Origin: Caprella mutica
Lineage: Eukaryota > Arthropoda > Malacostraca > Amphipoda > Caprellidae
Length of the DNA stretch: 64,000 nt
Direction: 5' to 3'
Assembly (NCBI GenBank): GCA_947561585.1
Contig: CANNZV010002524.1
Coordinates: 29,390-93,389, forward strand
Below are positions 1 through 11,460 of this stretch, in pieces. The number at the start of each line of letters is the position of its first letter. Within the stretch, counting starts at the first letter, position 1. Both the position numbers and the translations under genes were made by a program. A model generated the notes under the pieces. It had not been told where the DNA came from. It searched no databases and was given only the letters and a program-made list of their open reading frames with translations.

Positions 1-154
1 GTAACATAGGAATTAATTCAAAATCTCCCGCAGCTAAATTAATGGTAACATAGGAATTAATTCAAGATCTCCCGCAGAGATCTCAAATTTCTAAAATTCT
101 ATCAAAAACTCCCGCAGAGAATCTTGGAAAAATGTTCCGTATTCTGCAGACTGG
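1..154. repeat. Right end of a TIR repeat with 44-bp internal tandem units
   Basis: The stretch opens inside two tandem units of about 44 bp, each containing GTAACATAGGAATTAATTCA and CTCCCGCAG, and ends with ATTCTGCAGACTGG at 141-154. The same order of words recurs at 6186-6419 and 32061-32373. Those copies begin with the inverted form CCAGTCTGCAGAAT, so this is the right-hand part of a non-coding inverted-repeat element cut by the window edge. Confidence 0.6.
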
Positions 155-398
155 ACCGACATGTCCACGAAATACAGACAGCCGACAGGGTCTGATGCAT
201 ATTGCATCATTTGCATGTGTATCACTTGAGACTATCTATGAGTGATTAAATTGTTATTTACATGTTTCTAGACTTATTTTCACATCTCAAAGGTCGCCCA
301 AGTAAAATAGTATGTTTCCTAAACTCACCATTTGTCTCTCCAGCTCTCTTCAAAATTCAACAAATTCTCTCAAAAATGATAAAATTTTCATAAATTCT

Positions 399-1974
399 TG
401 TATACTTGTAGTTATAAAATCTTCAGACAGGTTTGTTATTTGAAGTTAATTATTTTGTGACTTTGAAATAAAACAGTGTCATTGGATATTTCCCTTCTGC
501 TCAAATGTTTGTGGTTTTAGAATGGTTGTTTGACAATAATATTTATTGCTTTAAGAGAGTGAATAAGAGTTTCAAACTCTGTTACATGTAATGCATTTGG
601 TGAGGGTAATTAACCACCTACTGTTTTCTCTAGACCAGAGGTTTTCTGTGGTTTACTTTATAGAAATAACGAGCTCTTGAGGTTTCATGTATCCTAACAG
701 ATTTCAAGTTTGATGTTTCTTTTCTGTGAGAAAGTAATTAGTTTAGTCAGAAATATAGGAGGAGTTATTTTTGAATTGGTCAATTTCTATTAGTTGAGGG
801 TAGAATTAGGGACAGCCTACAGGAGGGTTGAGAACCAATCGGAATTGGGGAAGTGAGATCAGCGGAACTTAAGTTTGGATTTGGGTGGAGTTTTAGATGA
901 ATCTGGGGAGTATATAAGCAGTGGATTGAGATTATGAAGAAATCCTACTCTGTCTGTCGTCACTCTCTGCTTACAAGAGTGTCTTAAGTAGTTTACCGGT
1001 CTGGATAAGACCCCGGCGGGGTGAAGTCTTCTCTCACCCCAGCCTTAGGTGACCATCGCAGGACTTAGTCGATGAAGATCTCCGCCCGTCATAGTGGTGG
1101 AGATAGGATCCTTAGCAAGTGGCTGAATCTTGCAATTCAATGGATCCCGGCAGCAGAGGTTGTATTCTTTACGGCAGAGTCGAAGCCAAATGAGCCAGGA
1201 TGTGGGAACCAAGAACTGAAGTCTATTGTAGAATATCATCTGACGTTGCTGAACAACTTCTCATGTTGCAGAGCAGACATTCAATAAGCATTAGGAGTCT
1301 GAAGCCAGAGTCACCATCATCATACCGAGATTTGCACGAGTTGCCGTCCACGTCCATTGACAAAGTTCCAGTGGAGGACTTCAGCCGTTCCCAATACCCT
1401 AGTACAGTGGTTATGAAGAGTTTCCAGCCGCATCAACTCCATTAGAAATTCAGTAACCCCATCCGTATTTCCTCAGTGATTGTGTCAGTGTTTATTTGTG
1501 AAAAGTATACTCTCAATCTCCAAAGCTTGACCCATGTTGTAAGTTAAACTCCTCCATAGGTAGAAATTTGATTAATTGAATTAAATGTACGATGTATATG
1601 TAGGATTTACTATTTCACGTACCTTTTGTCTGATCGATTACTTAATTAGAGTACACCTAATTTAAACTATGACTGTGTTTCATTTAACCTTGTTATTTTG
1701 GTATGATATTTGATTTGATGTTATTTAATGAAGTGATGGAATTAATGATTATTATTGACAAGTAACGTAAACAGTAAATTAGACAAATTGATTATTCTTT
1801 CTAGGGAGAATCGTAACCCACGTAAATAAATGGCCGCTCGGCACTAATTAATAACCACGCTACCATGTGAAAGAAAGAACTTAACTAATATTGAATATGA
1901 ATATTGAAATAAAGAAATGCCTATACGGCAGAAATAAGAAACACCCCCCCTCCCTCAGGGACCCCGATCATACA
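399..1974 (+). repeat. 5' LTR of the LARD-like element
   Basis: It starts TG and ends CA. A TATA box, TATATAAG, lies at 911-918, so U3 is about 510 bp and R plus U5 is over 1 kb. An AATAAA lies at 1908-1913 near the end. After the TATA box comes a GC-richer stretch with an 81-codon reading frame at 1200-1445 that also survives in the 3' LTR. Confidence 0.88.
911..918 (+). promoter_or_regulatory. TATA box in the 5' LTR
   Basis: TATATAAG is the only strong TATA match in the LTR and is repeated at 4924-4931 in the 3' copy. It would place the start of the genomic RNA near 940. Confidence 0.5.
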
Positions 1975-1975
1975 T

Positions 1976-1993
1976 TGGTGGCAGCGGTGGGAT
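1976..1993 (+). promoter_or_regulatory. Primer binding site, tRNA-Leu type
   Basis: TGGTGGCAGCGGTGGGAT begins two bases after the LTR. It is complementary to the CCA-bearing 3' end of metazoan tRNA-Leu(AAG), which I recall as ending CCCACCGCTGCCA plus CCA. An 18-base match at this place strongly supports a primer role. Confidence 0.75.
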
Positions 1994-4414
1994 AATCAAT
2001 TTGTCTTATGTTGCAAATCGTACCAGAAAACAAGGAACATAGGTTGATTTATTTTCATTTCATTGCATTGTAGAATGTTTTGTCTTTATTTCTTATATTA
2101 ATGATGTGTAATTTTTTTTGATGTTGTAATAATTTGAGGGATATTAAGTCATTGCAAAGTTAGGTCCCGAATCGAAGGGCAGGGAATATAACTCAGAGGT
2201 ACAGATTGTTGGAATGGCAGTGGTAATTAATAGAGGTAAATACTTATATTATTGTGTAGGTAGAGTCAGGACTTTAGAGAACTCAGTTAGATAGGATATT
2301 AGTAACTAAAGTGGTACTTGTGGTAGGAGGTTAGGTATGCGGAATAGCGACTGTAATTGAGAAGCTTAAGGACCCCTACTGTTTCAACTAGTGGTGTTAG
2401 TGATGGTACATGACATTAGGATACTATATACGGGAATTTAGAGTTCGTGCAAGTTAGTTTGAGGGTAGGTAACTGTATTTCCAAGGAATATTTAGATTTG
2501 ACTATCAAATAGGATAGGTAATGGATATTAGGGATAACTGATAACTGCGTATTGATATATGAATTAATTGATCACTAATTTGATATAGCAATTTACCCAA
2601 GGGTCCAGTTGCAACTTTGAAAGGTTGTATTCTTTATTGATGGATTATCAGAATATCTATGACCACTGTCAGATAGGGAGGTTCAGAACTGTATATTTTT
2701 AATAGTCGAGCGTAGCCAGGGATAGAAGGTATTTTGAGATACGGAAAATGGTCTAGAATAGAGGGAGGTATTTTGAGGAATTACCTAGAGTAGAGACAGG
2801 GATTTGAGGAAGTCTGAGATTGAGGCAGAGATTTTGAAGAGTCAGTAATAGCAAAGATAGACAGAGGCAAATGATGAATTATCGGGCATATGAGGTTGAA
2901 TTGAATCTCTCTGGAGTAATATTGAAGTGTACACTTAGATAATGGAAAGTCCATATGGTGGAGGAGAGCACAACTATAATAGGAGTTGATTGCATACCTC
3001 AGGTCGTGTCCCTCTACTTTAAAGAAGTATGAGGAGGTTGAATTTGTTATGACTGGTGCCGTCTTAATTTCATTAATCCTTTTGGCCAATTTAGGTGTTT
3101 TTTGTAATTAATTGCTTTCGGGCACGGCTTTCGTGAAAACGATATTCCTACGGGATGCCAAGATGCGTCAACTGTTTTGGGCAAGTGAAGCTAGCTTGCA
3201 ATGTTACGACCGGTAGAAAGGTAATAGAGACCTTGTTGATTTTAGACTCAGAGATGATTGCAAACTAACGAAGAAAGTTATGTGAAGCCCAGTGCCTATT
3301 TTTCTCAGAGAAATAGAGAAGTTGCTAAATGACAATTGAAAGGGAATTCTTGATATTAGAATTGTGATAGGATAGTTCAGAAATAGGGAAATTACTTAAG
3401 GACCAGAGGATAGGTACAGTTAGTGGTACTCAGTCGTAGGGAACCAATTTAATGGTGCAGATGTTATTGGGAAAGATGAATAGTGGTGAAGTTAACCACA
3501 GGTTGTAAACATAAGTGAGACTTGTTTCGTATTTGAAGGGACTGACAGGAAAACTAATTAGTGAGGAATTTATTGTGAGCTATGAAGGAAACTTCAATTT
3601 TGAGAACTGATTAAAGTAAAGTAAATTATGAATCTTTAATCCAAACATCTAAATTAAATTAGGATAAAATTGTAACTCATTCATACCGTTTTAATCTTAA
3701 GATAATTATGTAATTAATTTTAAGATGGTCAGACGAAGGTTCGTCAGGTAGGCTAGCTTTAATATGTAATGAGCACTATTTGTAATATTATGCATTTGCA
3801 TTGTAAGAAATAATCTGGAGGAATTTCTGTTGTAATGAAATTGGAGTATAAAAATGGAGGAACCTATGTAATTTCTGTCATTGGTAGACATAAAGAATTA
3901 TTGAAATAGGAACAGAGAATTGGAAAAGGAATTTTAATAAGTTATGTCATTTTGAATCAATTATTTTTAAAATGTGTTTGACAGATATATGGAGATGGGT
4001 CAGAGATAAAGAATTGTCATTATGTGGATTGATTGAGATAAATTCAGAATTATCGAACGAGTGCAAGTTTTAAGCGGAAAATGTGTTTATGATATTTAAA
4101 TAATATTGTGCTTAAATGTAGGTAGAGTTACAATTTTTGTATTCAATAATATTGTGTTTTGATTTTGGAAATAATTTTGATACTAGGATGCTATTATTTT
4201 GGGACAAATTTTTTTTTGTAATGATTAGATTTCTAATGAGCACAAGGGAAGTGTGTATTCGTAAACGTCTGATGGCCGAGGCTTACCGTTTTCTATGAAT
4301 ATTTCTACTTAACTTTGAAGGGAGTACCAAGATAAATTGTAACGTACATGTAGTGTGATGAAGAATCAGGGTAATTTTTTTTCGGTCTGAATATTTTTTC
4401 CACAGAGGGGGTTA
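1994..4414 (+). other. Non-coding interior of the LARD-like element
   Basis: About 2.4 kb with no open frame longer than about 100 codons and no retroviral-type motif. The only frame of note (2781-3089, minus) has no recognisable features. A purine run, AGAGGGGG at 4404-4411, three bases before the 3' LTR, is the likely polypurine tract. Confidence 0.7.
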
Positions 4415-5986
4415 TGTATACTTGTAGTTATAAAATCTTCAGACCGGTTTGTTATTTGAAGTTAATTATTTTGTGACTTTGAAATAAAACAGTGTCATTG
4501 GATATTTCCCTTCTGCTCAAATGTTTGTGGTTTTAGAATGGTTGTTTGACAATAATATTTATTGCTTTAAGAGAGTGAATAAGAGTTTCAAACTCTGTTA
4601 CATGTAATGCATTTGGTGAGGGTAATTAACCACCTACTGTTTTCTCTAGACCAGAGGTTTTCTGTGGTTTACTTTATAGAAATAACGAGCTCTTGAGGTT
4701 TCATGTATCCTAACAGATTTCAAGTTTGATGTTTCTTTTCTGTGAGAAAGTAATTAGTTTAGTCGGAAATATAGGAGTTATTTTTGAATTGGTCAGTTTC
4801 TATTAGTTGAGGGTAGAATTAGGGACAGCCTACAGGAGGGTTGAGAACCAATCGGAATTGGGGAAGTGAGATCAGCGGAACTTAAGTTTGGATTTGGGTG
4901 GAGTTTTAGATGAATCTGGGGAGTATATAAGCAGTGGATTGAGATTATGAAGAAGTCCTACTCTGTCTGTCGTCACTCTCTGCTTACAAGAGTGTCTTAA
5001 GTAGTTTACCGGTCTGGATAAGACCCCGGCGGGGTGAAGTCTTCTCTCACCCAAGCCTTAGGTGACCATCGCAGGCCTTAGTCGATGAAGATCTCCGCCC
5101 GTCATAGTGGTGGAGATAGGATCCTTAGCAAGTGGCTGAATCTTGCAATTCAATGGATCCCGGCAGCAGAGGTTGTATTCTTTACGGCAGAGTCGAAGCC
5201 AAATGAGCCAGGATGTGGGAACCAAGAACTGAAGTCTATTGTAGAATAACTTCTGACGTTGCTGAACAACTTCTCATGTTGCAGAGCATACATTCAATAA
5301 GCATTAGGAGTCTGAAGCCAGAGTCACCATCATCGTACCGAGATTTGCACGAGTTGCCGTCCACGTCCATTGACAAAGTTCCAGTGGAGGACTTCAGCCG
5401 TTCCCAATACCCTAGTACAGTGGTTATGAAGAGTTTCCAGCCGCATCAACTCCATTAGAAATTCAGTAACCCCATCCGTATTTCCTCAGTGATTGTGTCA
5501 GTGTTTATTTGTGAAAAGTATACTCTCAATCTCCAAAGCTTGACCCATGTTGTAAGTTAAACTCCTCCATAGGTAGAAATTTGATTAATTGAATTAAATG
5601 TACGATGTATATGTAGGATTTACTATTTCACTTACCTTTTGTCTGATCGATTACTTAATTAGAGTACACCTAATTTAAACTATGACTGTGTTTCATTTAA
5701 CCTTGTTATTTTGGTATGATATTTGATTTGATGTTATTTAATGAAGTGATGGAATTAATGATTATTATTGACAAGTAACGTAAACAGTAAATTAGACAAA
5801 TTGATTATTCTTTCTAGGGAGAATCGTAACCCACGTAAATAAATGGCCGCTCGGCACTAATTAATAACCACGCTACCATGTGAAAGAAAGAACTTAACTA
5901 ATATTGAATATGAATATTGAAATAAAGAAATGCCTATACGGCAGAAATAAGAAACACCCCCCCTCCCTCAGGGCTCCGAACATACA
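4415..5986 (+). repeat. 3' LTR of the LARD-like element
   Basis: Near-identical to 399-1974. A 3-base difference near 4770 and one indel near 5975 account for the 4-bp length difference. It is followed by the second TTCT duplication. Confidence 0.88.
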
Positions 5987-6185
5987 TTCTCTCCAAAATA
6001 ACATTGTAGCATAGGAGAAAAATAGATAAAACTCGCCATTTGCAATTGGAGGGCTCAAAATAACTGTCACAAACTCGCCATTAAAATGGCGAGTTTGGAC
6101 ATGCTTTATTACTTGGAAGGTCGCCAGACTTTGTCCATACTTTGAAACATGGACAAGTCACCTAACCTACATCACTGCTACATGC
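5987..6185. repeat. Repeat flank with a perfect 26-bp palindrome
   Basis: This carries on the sequence broken by the LTR element. Positions 6071-6096 form a perfect hairpin: AAACTCGCCATT, AA, AATGGCGAGTTT. The following words (GGTCGCCAGACTTTG, TTTGAAACATGG) have degenerate relatives near 290-300 and 31610-31640, so this belongs to a dispersed family. Confidence 0.5.
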
Positions 6186-6419
6186 CCAGTCTGCAGAATG
6201 TGTCTCTTCTCCCGCAGAGATTTTAATTTGAGAGACAGTTACTCTCTGACTCTCAGTAGCAGCTGCCAGCTGCAGATTCACCGCAGCTAAATTAATGGTA
6301 ACATAGGAATTAACTCAAAATCTCCCGCAGAGATCTGATCTCAAATTTCTAAAATTAAATCAACAACTACGGCACTAACGGCAGAGAGTCTTGGAAAAAT
6401 GTTCCACATTCGGCAGACT
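6186..6419 (+). mobile_element. MITE with CCAGTCTGCAGAATGTG inverted ends
   Basis: It starts CCAGTCTGCAGAATGTG and ends CACATTCGGCAGACT, an inverted match with one mismatch. Inside is one copy of the 44-bp unit seen at 1-90 and 32165-32290, and CTCCCGCAGAG repeats. No coding capacity. About 425 bp after it (6420-6844) hold no gene, only AT-rich sequence with some GGCTCA-type words. Confidence 0.6.
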
Positions 6420-6914
6420 AGCTATGTACCCGATAATTTTGACTTGAAGTCTTCAAAAAATGAGCCAAATTGGCTTGGCTCAGATTTTTTTTAATTTTGG
6501 CTCAAAAATTGGCTCACAATTTTCCATCCTCTGAAACATGGAGATTTGTCTTGGAAAAATGTTTCAACTTTCATATCTATTAATTATCTAATATCCTCCA
6601 GAGTGAATGGTAAGATTATACTAGGATATACGCATAAACATAGCTGTTACTCTGAAACGAAATATAAATACAATATATCCTACAATGAAAGAAAGGAGAT
6701 ACAGAACTCAAGCACCTAAAATATATCACAATAATCACACCTTTTAGTTCAGTTAAAGCACAGCTGAAACACATTTTCTTCTGACCAGAGCATAAAACGT
6801 AAACAAGTTGAATTTTCTAGATTATGGTTCAGAATATGAACAGTTCAAGGTCGAGGTGTCCAACGTATGTTACGTACAGATTCCTTCATAATCAGGTCCG
6901 TCTTTTATAATTAA

Positions 6915-7506
6915 AGGTCCTCTCCAGGCTCCGCGAAAAAAATGAGTTTATTACATAATATTATAGAACTAAGGTCTACGATCATTATTCTGCAAACCGC
7001 ATACAATTCGGTTCAGTATATATTTTTTAATTTGTTTTTAAAGTAGTTTAGTACTCTGTGAGCAACAAATGAGCGAATCACTAATCTGATGCTCAAGAAG
7101 AAGATTGTACACTCTTTGTTTTGATTACAAATTTGAATTTTATAGACAAACCATGCGTTATTGGCCATTTTTTTAGATATTAATTGTTTCCTAAAGTATA
7201 TAAACGTTTCTATTATAAGTTCATTCAATTTTATACCTTTACACGAATATTAAATGGATTTATTAAATCTTATACCTAGTTGACAATCAAAACAAATGGT
7301 GTACATTCTTTTTCTTCAGACTGAAAATTTCTTAAATTAGTAAGTCGGAAGTAAAATAGGTTTTGTCGAGTTTTGATTATAAAAATCTTTAAAAGCATAT
7401 AGAATTAAAAAATATGCTACCAAATTCGATGCAGTTTGCAGCAAAATGATAAGAAACATTAGTCTCGTTGAATAAGGCAATAAAAATATTTGCTTGGAGT
7501 GGACCT
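6915..7506. mobile_element. MITE with TTAA target duplication, copy 1
   Basis: TTAA at 6911-6914 and 7507-7510 flanks a 592-bp element starting AGGTCCTCTCCA and ending TGGAGTGGACCT. A second copy lies inverted at 30132-30684, also bounded by TTAA. The TTAA duplication is typical of piggyBac-like elements, but the ends lack the usual CCC start and there is no transposase. Sequence just outside (TTATAATTAAGGTC words, 7515-7575) is a short tandem run in the host LINE 3' UTR. Confidence 0.75.
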
Positions 7507-7677
7507 TTAAGGCCTTTTATAATTAAGGTCTTAATTAAGGTCTTATATAATTAAGGTCTTTTATAATTAATTAAGCAGGTGGGGTTCACACAGTCAGTCA
7601 GTCAGGTGTTTCTTGAATAGTGCCATTTTCATCGGCTTCCTCTTCATCTGCGCAATTCATCCTCCTCCTCATCCAAA

Positions 7678-9200
7678 TCAATTATTTCTTCCTCCAATCA
7701 CTCTTCTCCTCCTCCACATTTTCATCAGAACCTCGCTCCTTTCTCTCCTCTGCTCCCCTCCAAACAAGAACTCCCCTAACACAGTCCGCCTCTCCTCCAC
7801 TCTCGGTCTCTGCAGCTCCACGGTCCCCCTCCTCTCGCCCTCCAGCTCATCACAATCCAACACAAAGTGTATCAAGTCTTCCACTCCTCCCTCTCCACAT
7901 ATCAAGCATCTCTCCTCCTCCCTCTCTCTCCTCCTGTCTCCCAGCCACAAGCAGTTTGTTCTTGCCCGGAACCATATCCTGTCTCTCTCTCCTCCCTCGC
8001 AGTCCTCCTCCCTCATTTTGGTCTTACATTCTCTGCATAGCCACAGTGTACTCCTCTCCAACAACTCCCCCCTCCACTCCCTCTCAATTCTCTCCGCTAT
8101 TCTCCTCTTCACCTCCTGTCCGCTCATAATCTCCAGCTCATCTGCCTCTATTCCAGCCCACTCCAAGTATCTCTGCGTTCTTTTCCACCATCCCACTCCA
8201 CCTCTCCTCATGTCGCTCAACACTCTCTTCACCAGTACGTTCTCTCCTTGCATCTTCCTCCTTAAATACTGCAGTCTGCTTCTCACCATCCTGCTCTTCA
8301 TTGTACCTATGCCTATCTCTCCCCGCATAGCTGCCACAGACGCATACTTGGGTGCCCCCAGTATCCTCCTCATAGCCACGTTCTCCTGCCTCTGCAACTT
8401 CTCAACATCCTCCTCCATCACATCAACCACCTCCGCTCCATACAACACACTCGCCAACACCACCGACGACTTCCAATACACCTTTCCCACCACCACTCTA
8501 TGACAGCTCTTCTCTATCACCGAATATGTCATGTTGCTCATTTGTTTACCCTTATCTATCATACTTTTCCTTTGCCTTTCATATACATTCTGCTTATCAA
8601 CTATCCTGACCCCCAAATACTTTATTTCTTTCACCACCTCCACTCCCTCAATCTCCCCTACCACCCCTCCTCCTCCCACATTAAACACCATACACTTACT
8701 TTTCTCCATATTCATTTCCAACCCATACTTTCCTGCCTCCTCCCTCAATATCCTCACAGCTCTTCCTGCTTCCTCCACTCCTCCTGCCAGCACCATACCA
8801 TCATCAGCAAAGAACAATGAGCTTACTCTCGCTCCACCTATCATCACTCCTCCCGCTCTCCTCTTCAATTCCTCTATGATTTTATAGGTAATCAACCTAA
8901 AGATGAGTGGTGATGCCATACATCCCTGCCTGATGCCACTGTCTATATCTATCAGCACGTCTTCCTCTCCTATCTCCATCCTCGTCCTATCCCCCTCATA
9001 TCCTCTCTTTATCAAGTCTATCACCTTCACAGGCACCTTTAATTCCTTCAACACCTCCACAATCTTTTCTCTCCTTATTGAATCGTATGCCTTCCGGAAG
9101 TCCACTGCCACCACCACCAACTGCTCTCCGCTTCTATACGCCTGCCTCACTCCCTCCTGTAGCAACACCAAATTGTCCAAAATCTCTCCTCTTTTGTGAA
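7678..9200 (-). pseudogene. LINE copy 1: RT catalytic core and C-terminal CCHC
   Basis: An open frame of about 510 codons. RT blocks are clear: DFRKAYDSI (near residue 40), SGIRQGC (near 93) and FFADDG (catalytic FADD, residues 136-139). A C-terminal zinc knuckle C-x2-C-x9-H-x4-C lies near residues 437-455. The frame is shifted relative to the upstream RT part, with the change near 9190-9200, so no real start codon exists here. Copy 2 keeps the same C-terminal motif. The clade is uncertain; an I/R1/RTE-like LINE is possible. Confidence 0.75.
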
Positions 9201-10092
9201 TCCAGCCTGTTCCCACTTTATCATTCCACTCTCCTCCAAATGCCTCTCTATTCCCTCCTTCACAACTTTCATCACTATTTTGTACGATACGTCTGTCAGC
9301 GCTATTGGTCTTAGGTCAGCCACAATTGTTTTTTTTATTTTTCGGGATCATTACTGTCCTGGACTCTCTCCAACACTGCGGCTCTCCTCCATCAACGAGA
9401 ATCCTCTCTATTCCCTCCTTCAACCCTCTCACCACCGCCTCACTTCCCTGCAAAACTTTATATAGCTCCGGCTTCAACCCGTCCAGTCCCCCCGCCTTTC
9501 CACTTTTCAGTTCCATCAGCACCCTCCGTACAATATCTTCACTCACTTCAAACTTCATCGTCCTTATATTCCAGTTAGGATTCCCGATACGCGGCAGCCA
9601 TATTTCTGCTGGGACTTCTTCTCTCCTTCTTGTTAACTGCAGTGACTCTTCATACTCCCTTATCTTTTCTTCTCCCCACTCCACCTCTATTTCATTACCA
9701 TGCATCTGATATATCCCCTGCCAGAATCCTCTCACTTGCTCCCCATACCTGTCTTCCTCCAACTCCTCCCCCTCTTCTGTGTATAACTTCACTTTTCCTT
9801 CTTTCTGTGCTCGTTCTCCTTTCAGCTTTTTAATCATCTTCCACAACTGTTTTCCTTTGCCCATTTTTCTGATTTCCTCTGCAACTCCCTCCTCATATTT
9901 TCTCATCTCTTCACTGATCATTCTCCTCAATTTTTCTTTTTGTTCTCTGTACTCCATCCATCTTAATTCCCTATTACCATCTGCTCCTCCATTCCTGTAT
10001 CCTTTGTTGAATCTTCTTCTCTTTGCAATTTCTCTTCTTATTTCACCATTCATCCATGGTGGCTCCTCTTTTTCTTCTTGATCAATCATCAC
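9201..10092 (-). pseudogene. LINE copy 1: linker and N-terminal RT part
   Basis: From 10092 to 9316 one frame encodes a lysine/glutamate-rich linker beginning with a PPWMN motif, then RT block 1 with GKAGGLDGLKPELYK and WRESRTVMIPK. It stops just after a run of A residues on the coding strand (plus strand about 9330-9337). In another frame RT continues through ADLRPIALTD and KWEQAGF down to about 9200. So one frameshift lies in the homopolymer and another near 9195. The endonuclease that should precede the linker is absent. Confidence 0.7.
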
Positions 10093-10455
10093 AGGGAGGC
10101 ATGATTGCGGACAACCTGTTTATGCTGCAGGAGTGTGTACAGGAGGTATTCAAGAGGAGGGAGGAGATGGTTGTTGTGGCGATCGACTTTAAAAAGGCGT
10201 TTGACTCGATCAAGAGGGAAAAGATTCTGGAGGTTTTTGCGGGAGTATAGGATAGAGGGGAGAGCGGTGGAGTTATTCAAGAGGGTGTATAGTGAGGATG
10301 GAACGAGGTTGGTGATGGGTGAGCAGAGGGATGTTGAGGTGGAGGTGGAGAGCGGAATTAGACAAGGTTGTACTGCATCGACGGTGTTGTTCAAGTTGAT
10401 AACATTTAAGATTATTGGGGCATTGAGGATGAAGCTGGAGGGAGTCAGAGTGGGG
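10091..10455 (+). pseudogene. LINE copy 2, RT part upstream of the copia insertion
   Basis: Plus-strand RT of the same LINE family as copy 1. The first frame carries ADNLFMLQE and IDFKKAFDSI. A frameshift near 10240 moves reading to the frame with ESGIRQGC. It is cut at 10455 by the copia 5' LTR exactly between the GIRQGC and FADD blocks, and resumes at 19072. The 5' end joins LINE copy 1 head-to-head near 10090. Confidence 0.75.
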
Positions 10456-10795
10456 TGTTGAAATTTTAGTTAAATGTATTACACACTCGTTATATGTTTT
10501 ATATTAATTTCCTGTTAGACTAGCTCAGCTATATTAAATTACCTATTGTTCCAATAACCATGTATTACTTTTAATGAGAAACGGACGTAAGGTCTAAAGT
10601 CGATCACACTTCCGTCGAGGGTTAAATACCACGGCTTGTAGTTTCTGAAAGGAGTCTGTCTTTAACATTACTCAGAGAGAGATGTGATTCTCTCATCTCT
10701 CTTAATAGACTTCTAATTGTATAACATATTTACTCTTTAAATAAACTCTATGTCTTAACGTTGTTAACCCACTGTTATTTAACCTAATTCTAACA
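10456..10795 (+). repeat. Copia-like 5' LTR
   Basis: 340 bp, TGTTGAAATTTTAG at the start and CTAATTCTAACA at the end. I found no difference from the 3' LTR on reading both. Confidence 0.92.
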
Positions 10796-10810
10796 GGTTA
10801 TGGGCCCAGT
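10796..10810 (+). promoter_or_regulatory. Primer binding site, initiator tRNA-Met half type
   Basis: GGTTATGGGCCCAGT follows the LTR directly. It matches the site used by Drosophila copia, which is primed by a 5' half of initiator tRNA-Met instead of the tRNA 3' end. Confidence 0.85.
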
Positions 10811-11091
10811 GAACGATAAGAGTTTATAAATCAAATTATGTTTAAACAAATTAGAAGTTTATAACAGTAATAAAAACGAAGTGCAGTGAAAAAGTGTTAA
10901 CCTATATGAAACATATCACTCAAACGCTTGCGTAAGCATATCGTGTTGACGCGCTAATGAGGTCAATTATAATGATTGCTCTAGCGAAAAATGCACTTGT
11001 GTTATAATTATTTAGTATTTGTGCGGAAGAGGTGTCAAGAGAGGTCACAAATTACCTTTAAATCTGTGACCTTATCCTTTGGTAAACAGTC

Positions 11092-11460
11092 TTTCAACAA
11101 AATGTTCTTGCGAACTAAGACTTGTGTTGCTGTTCCAATTAAATATTAATAATTATATTCAGTGAAGTTATTCTTATGAATTAGAATAATTTTAAAACAT
11201 CAAATTCAGTTAAACAGTAAATCAATTTAACTGCTGTGGTTGTTTATGTTTGTTAAAGTATTGAATGATAATAAATACTTTCAACAAAAGGTTCTTGCGA
11301 ACTAAGACTTGTGTTGCTGTTCCAATTGAATATTAATAATTATATTCAGTTATTCTTATGAATTAGAATAATGTTAAAACATCAATTCAGTTAAACAGTA
11401 AATCAATTTAACTGCATTGGTTGTTTATGTTTGTTAAGTATTAAACTATGAATAAATACT
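11092..11460 (+). repeat. Tandem duplication of about 186 bp in the copia leader
   Basis: The block starting TTCAACAAAATGTTCTTGCG near 11092 is repeated from near 11278 with small differences. The second copy ends at the Gag start, where the first has a broken equivalent (ATGATAATAAATAC instead of ATGAATAAATAC). The start codon region was therefore duplicated along with the leader. Confidence 0.75.

Larger units (their letters stand above)
399..5986 (+). mobile_element. Non-autonomous LTR retrotransposon (LARD-like), recent insertion
   Basis: Two direct repeats of 1576 and 1572 bp begin TGTATACTTG and end CATACA, and flank a 2440-bp interior. The 4-bp target duplication TTCT sits at 395-398 and 5987-5990. 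A primer binding site directly follows the 5' LTR and a short purine tract precedes the 3' LTR, so + is the sense strand. The LTRs differ at about a dozen substitutions plus two small indels, roughly 99% identity, so insertion was recent. The interior has no gag, protease, RT or integrase motif in any frame, so proteins must come from a relative. A 4-bp duplication would suit Ty3/gypsy, but the superfamily is inferred only. Confidence 0.88.
6845..10090 (-). mobile_element. Degenerate LINE copy 1 (minus), 5' truncated, with MITE in its 3' UTR
   Basis: This is a non-LTR retrotransposon read right to left: endonuclease-RT linker, RT, C-terminal CCHC, then a 3' UTR ending in CAAGGTC-type repeats near 6845. 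The 3' tail matches, inverted, the tail of LINE copy 2 at 20288-20345, which defines the 3' end. The endonuclease domain is missing; the element stops at a head-to-head junction with copy 2 near 10090. The coding part is broken by two frameshifts. Confidence 0.75.

Noticed and set aside
2781..3089. 102-codon minus frame in the LARD interior
   Set aside because: No domain, low complexity, and isolated in otherwise closed sequence; chance frame.
7613..8503. Long plus-strand frame, rich in Ser, Leu and Pro
   Set aside because: It is antisense to the LINE copy 1 RT and C-terminal region; its composition is the complement of Arg/Glu-rich coding sequence.
9305..10081. Further plus-strand frames opposite LINE copy 1
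   Set aside because: Antisense shadows of the LINE linker and RT.
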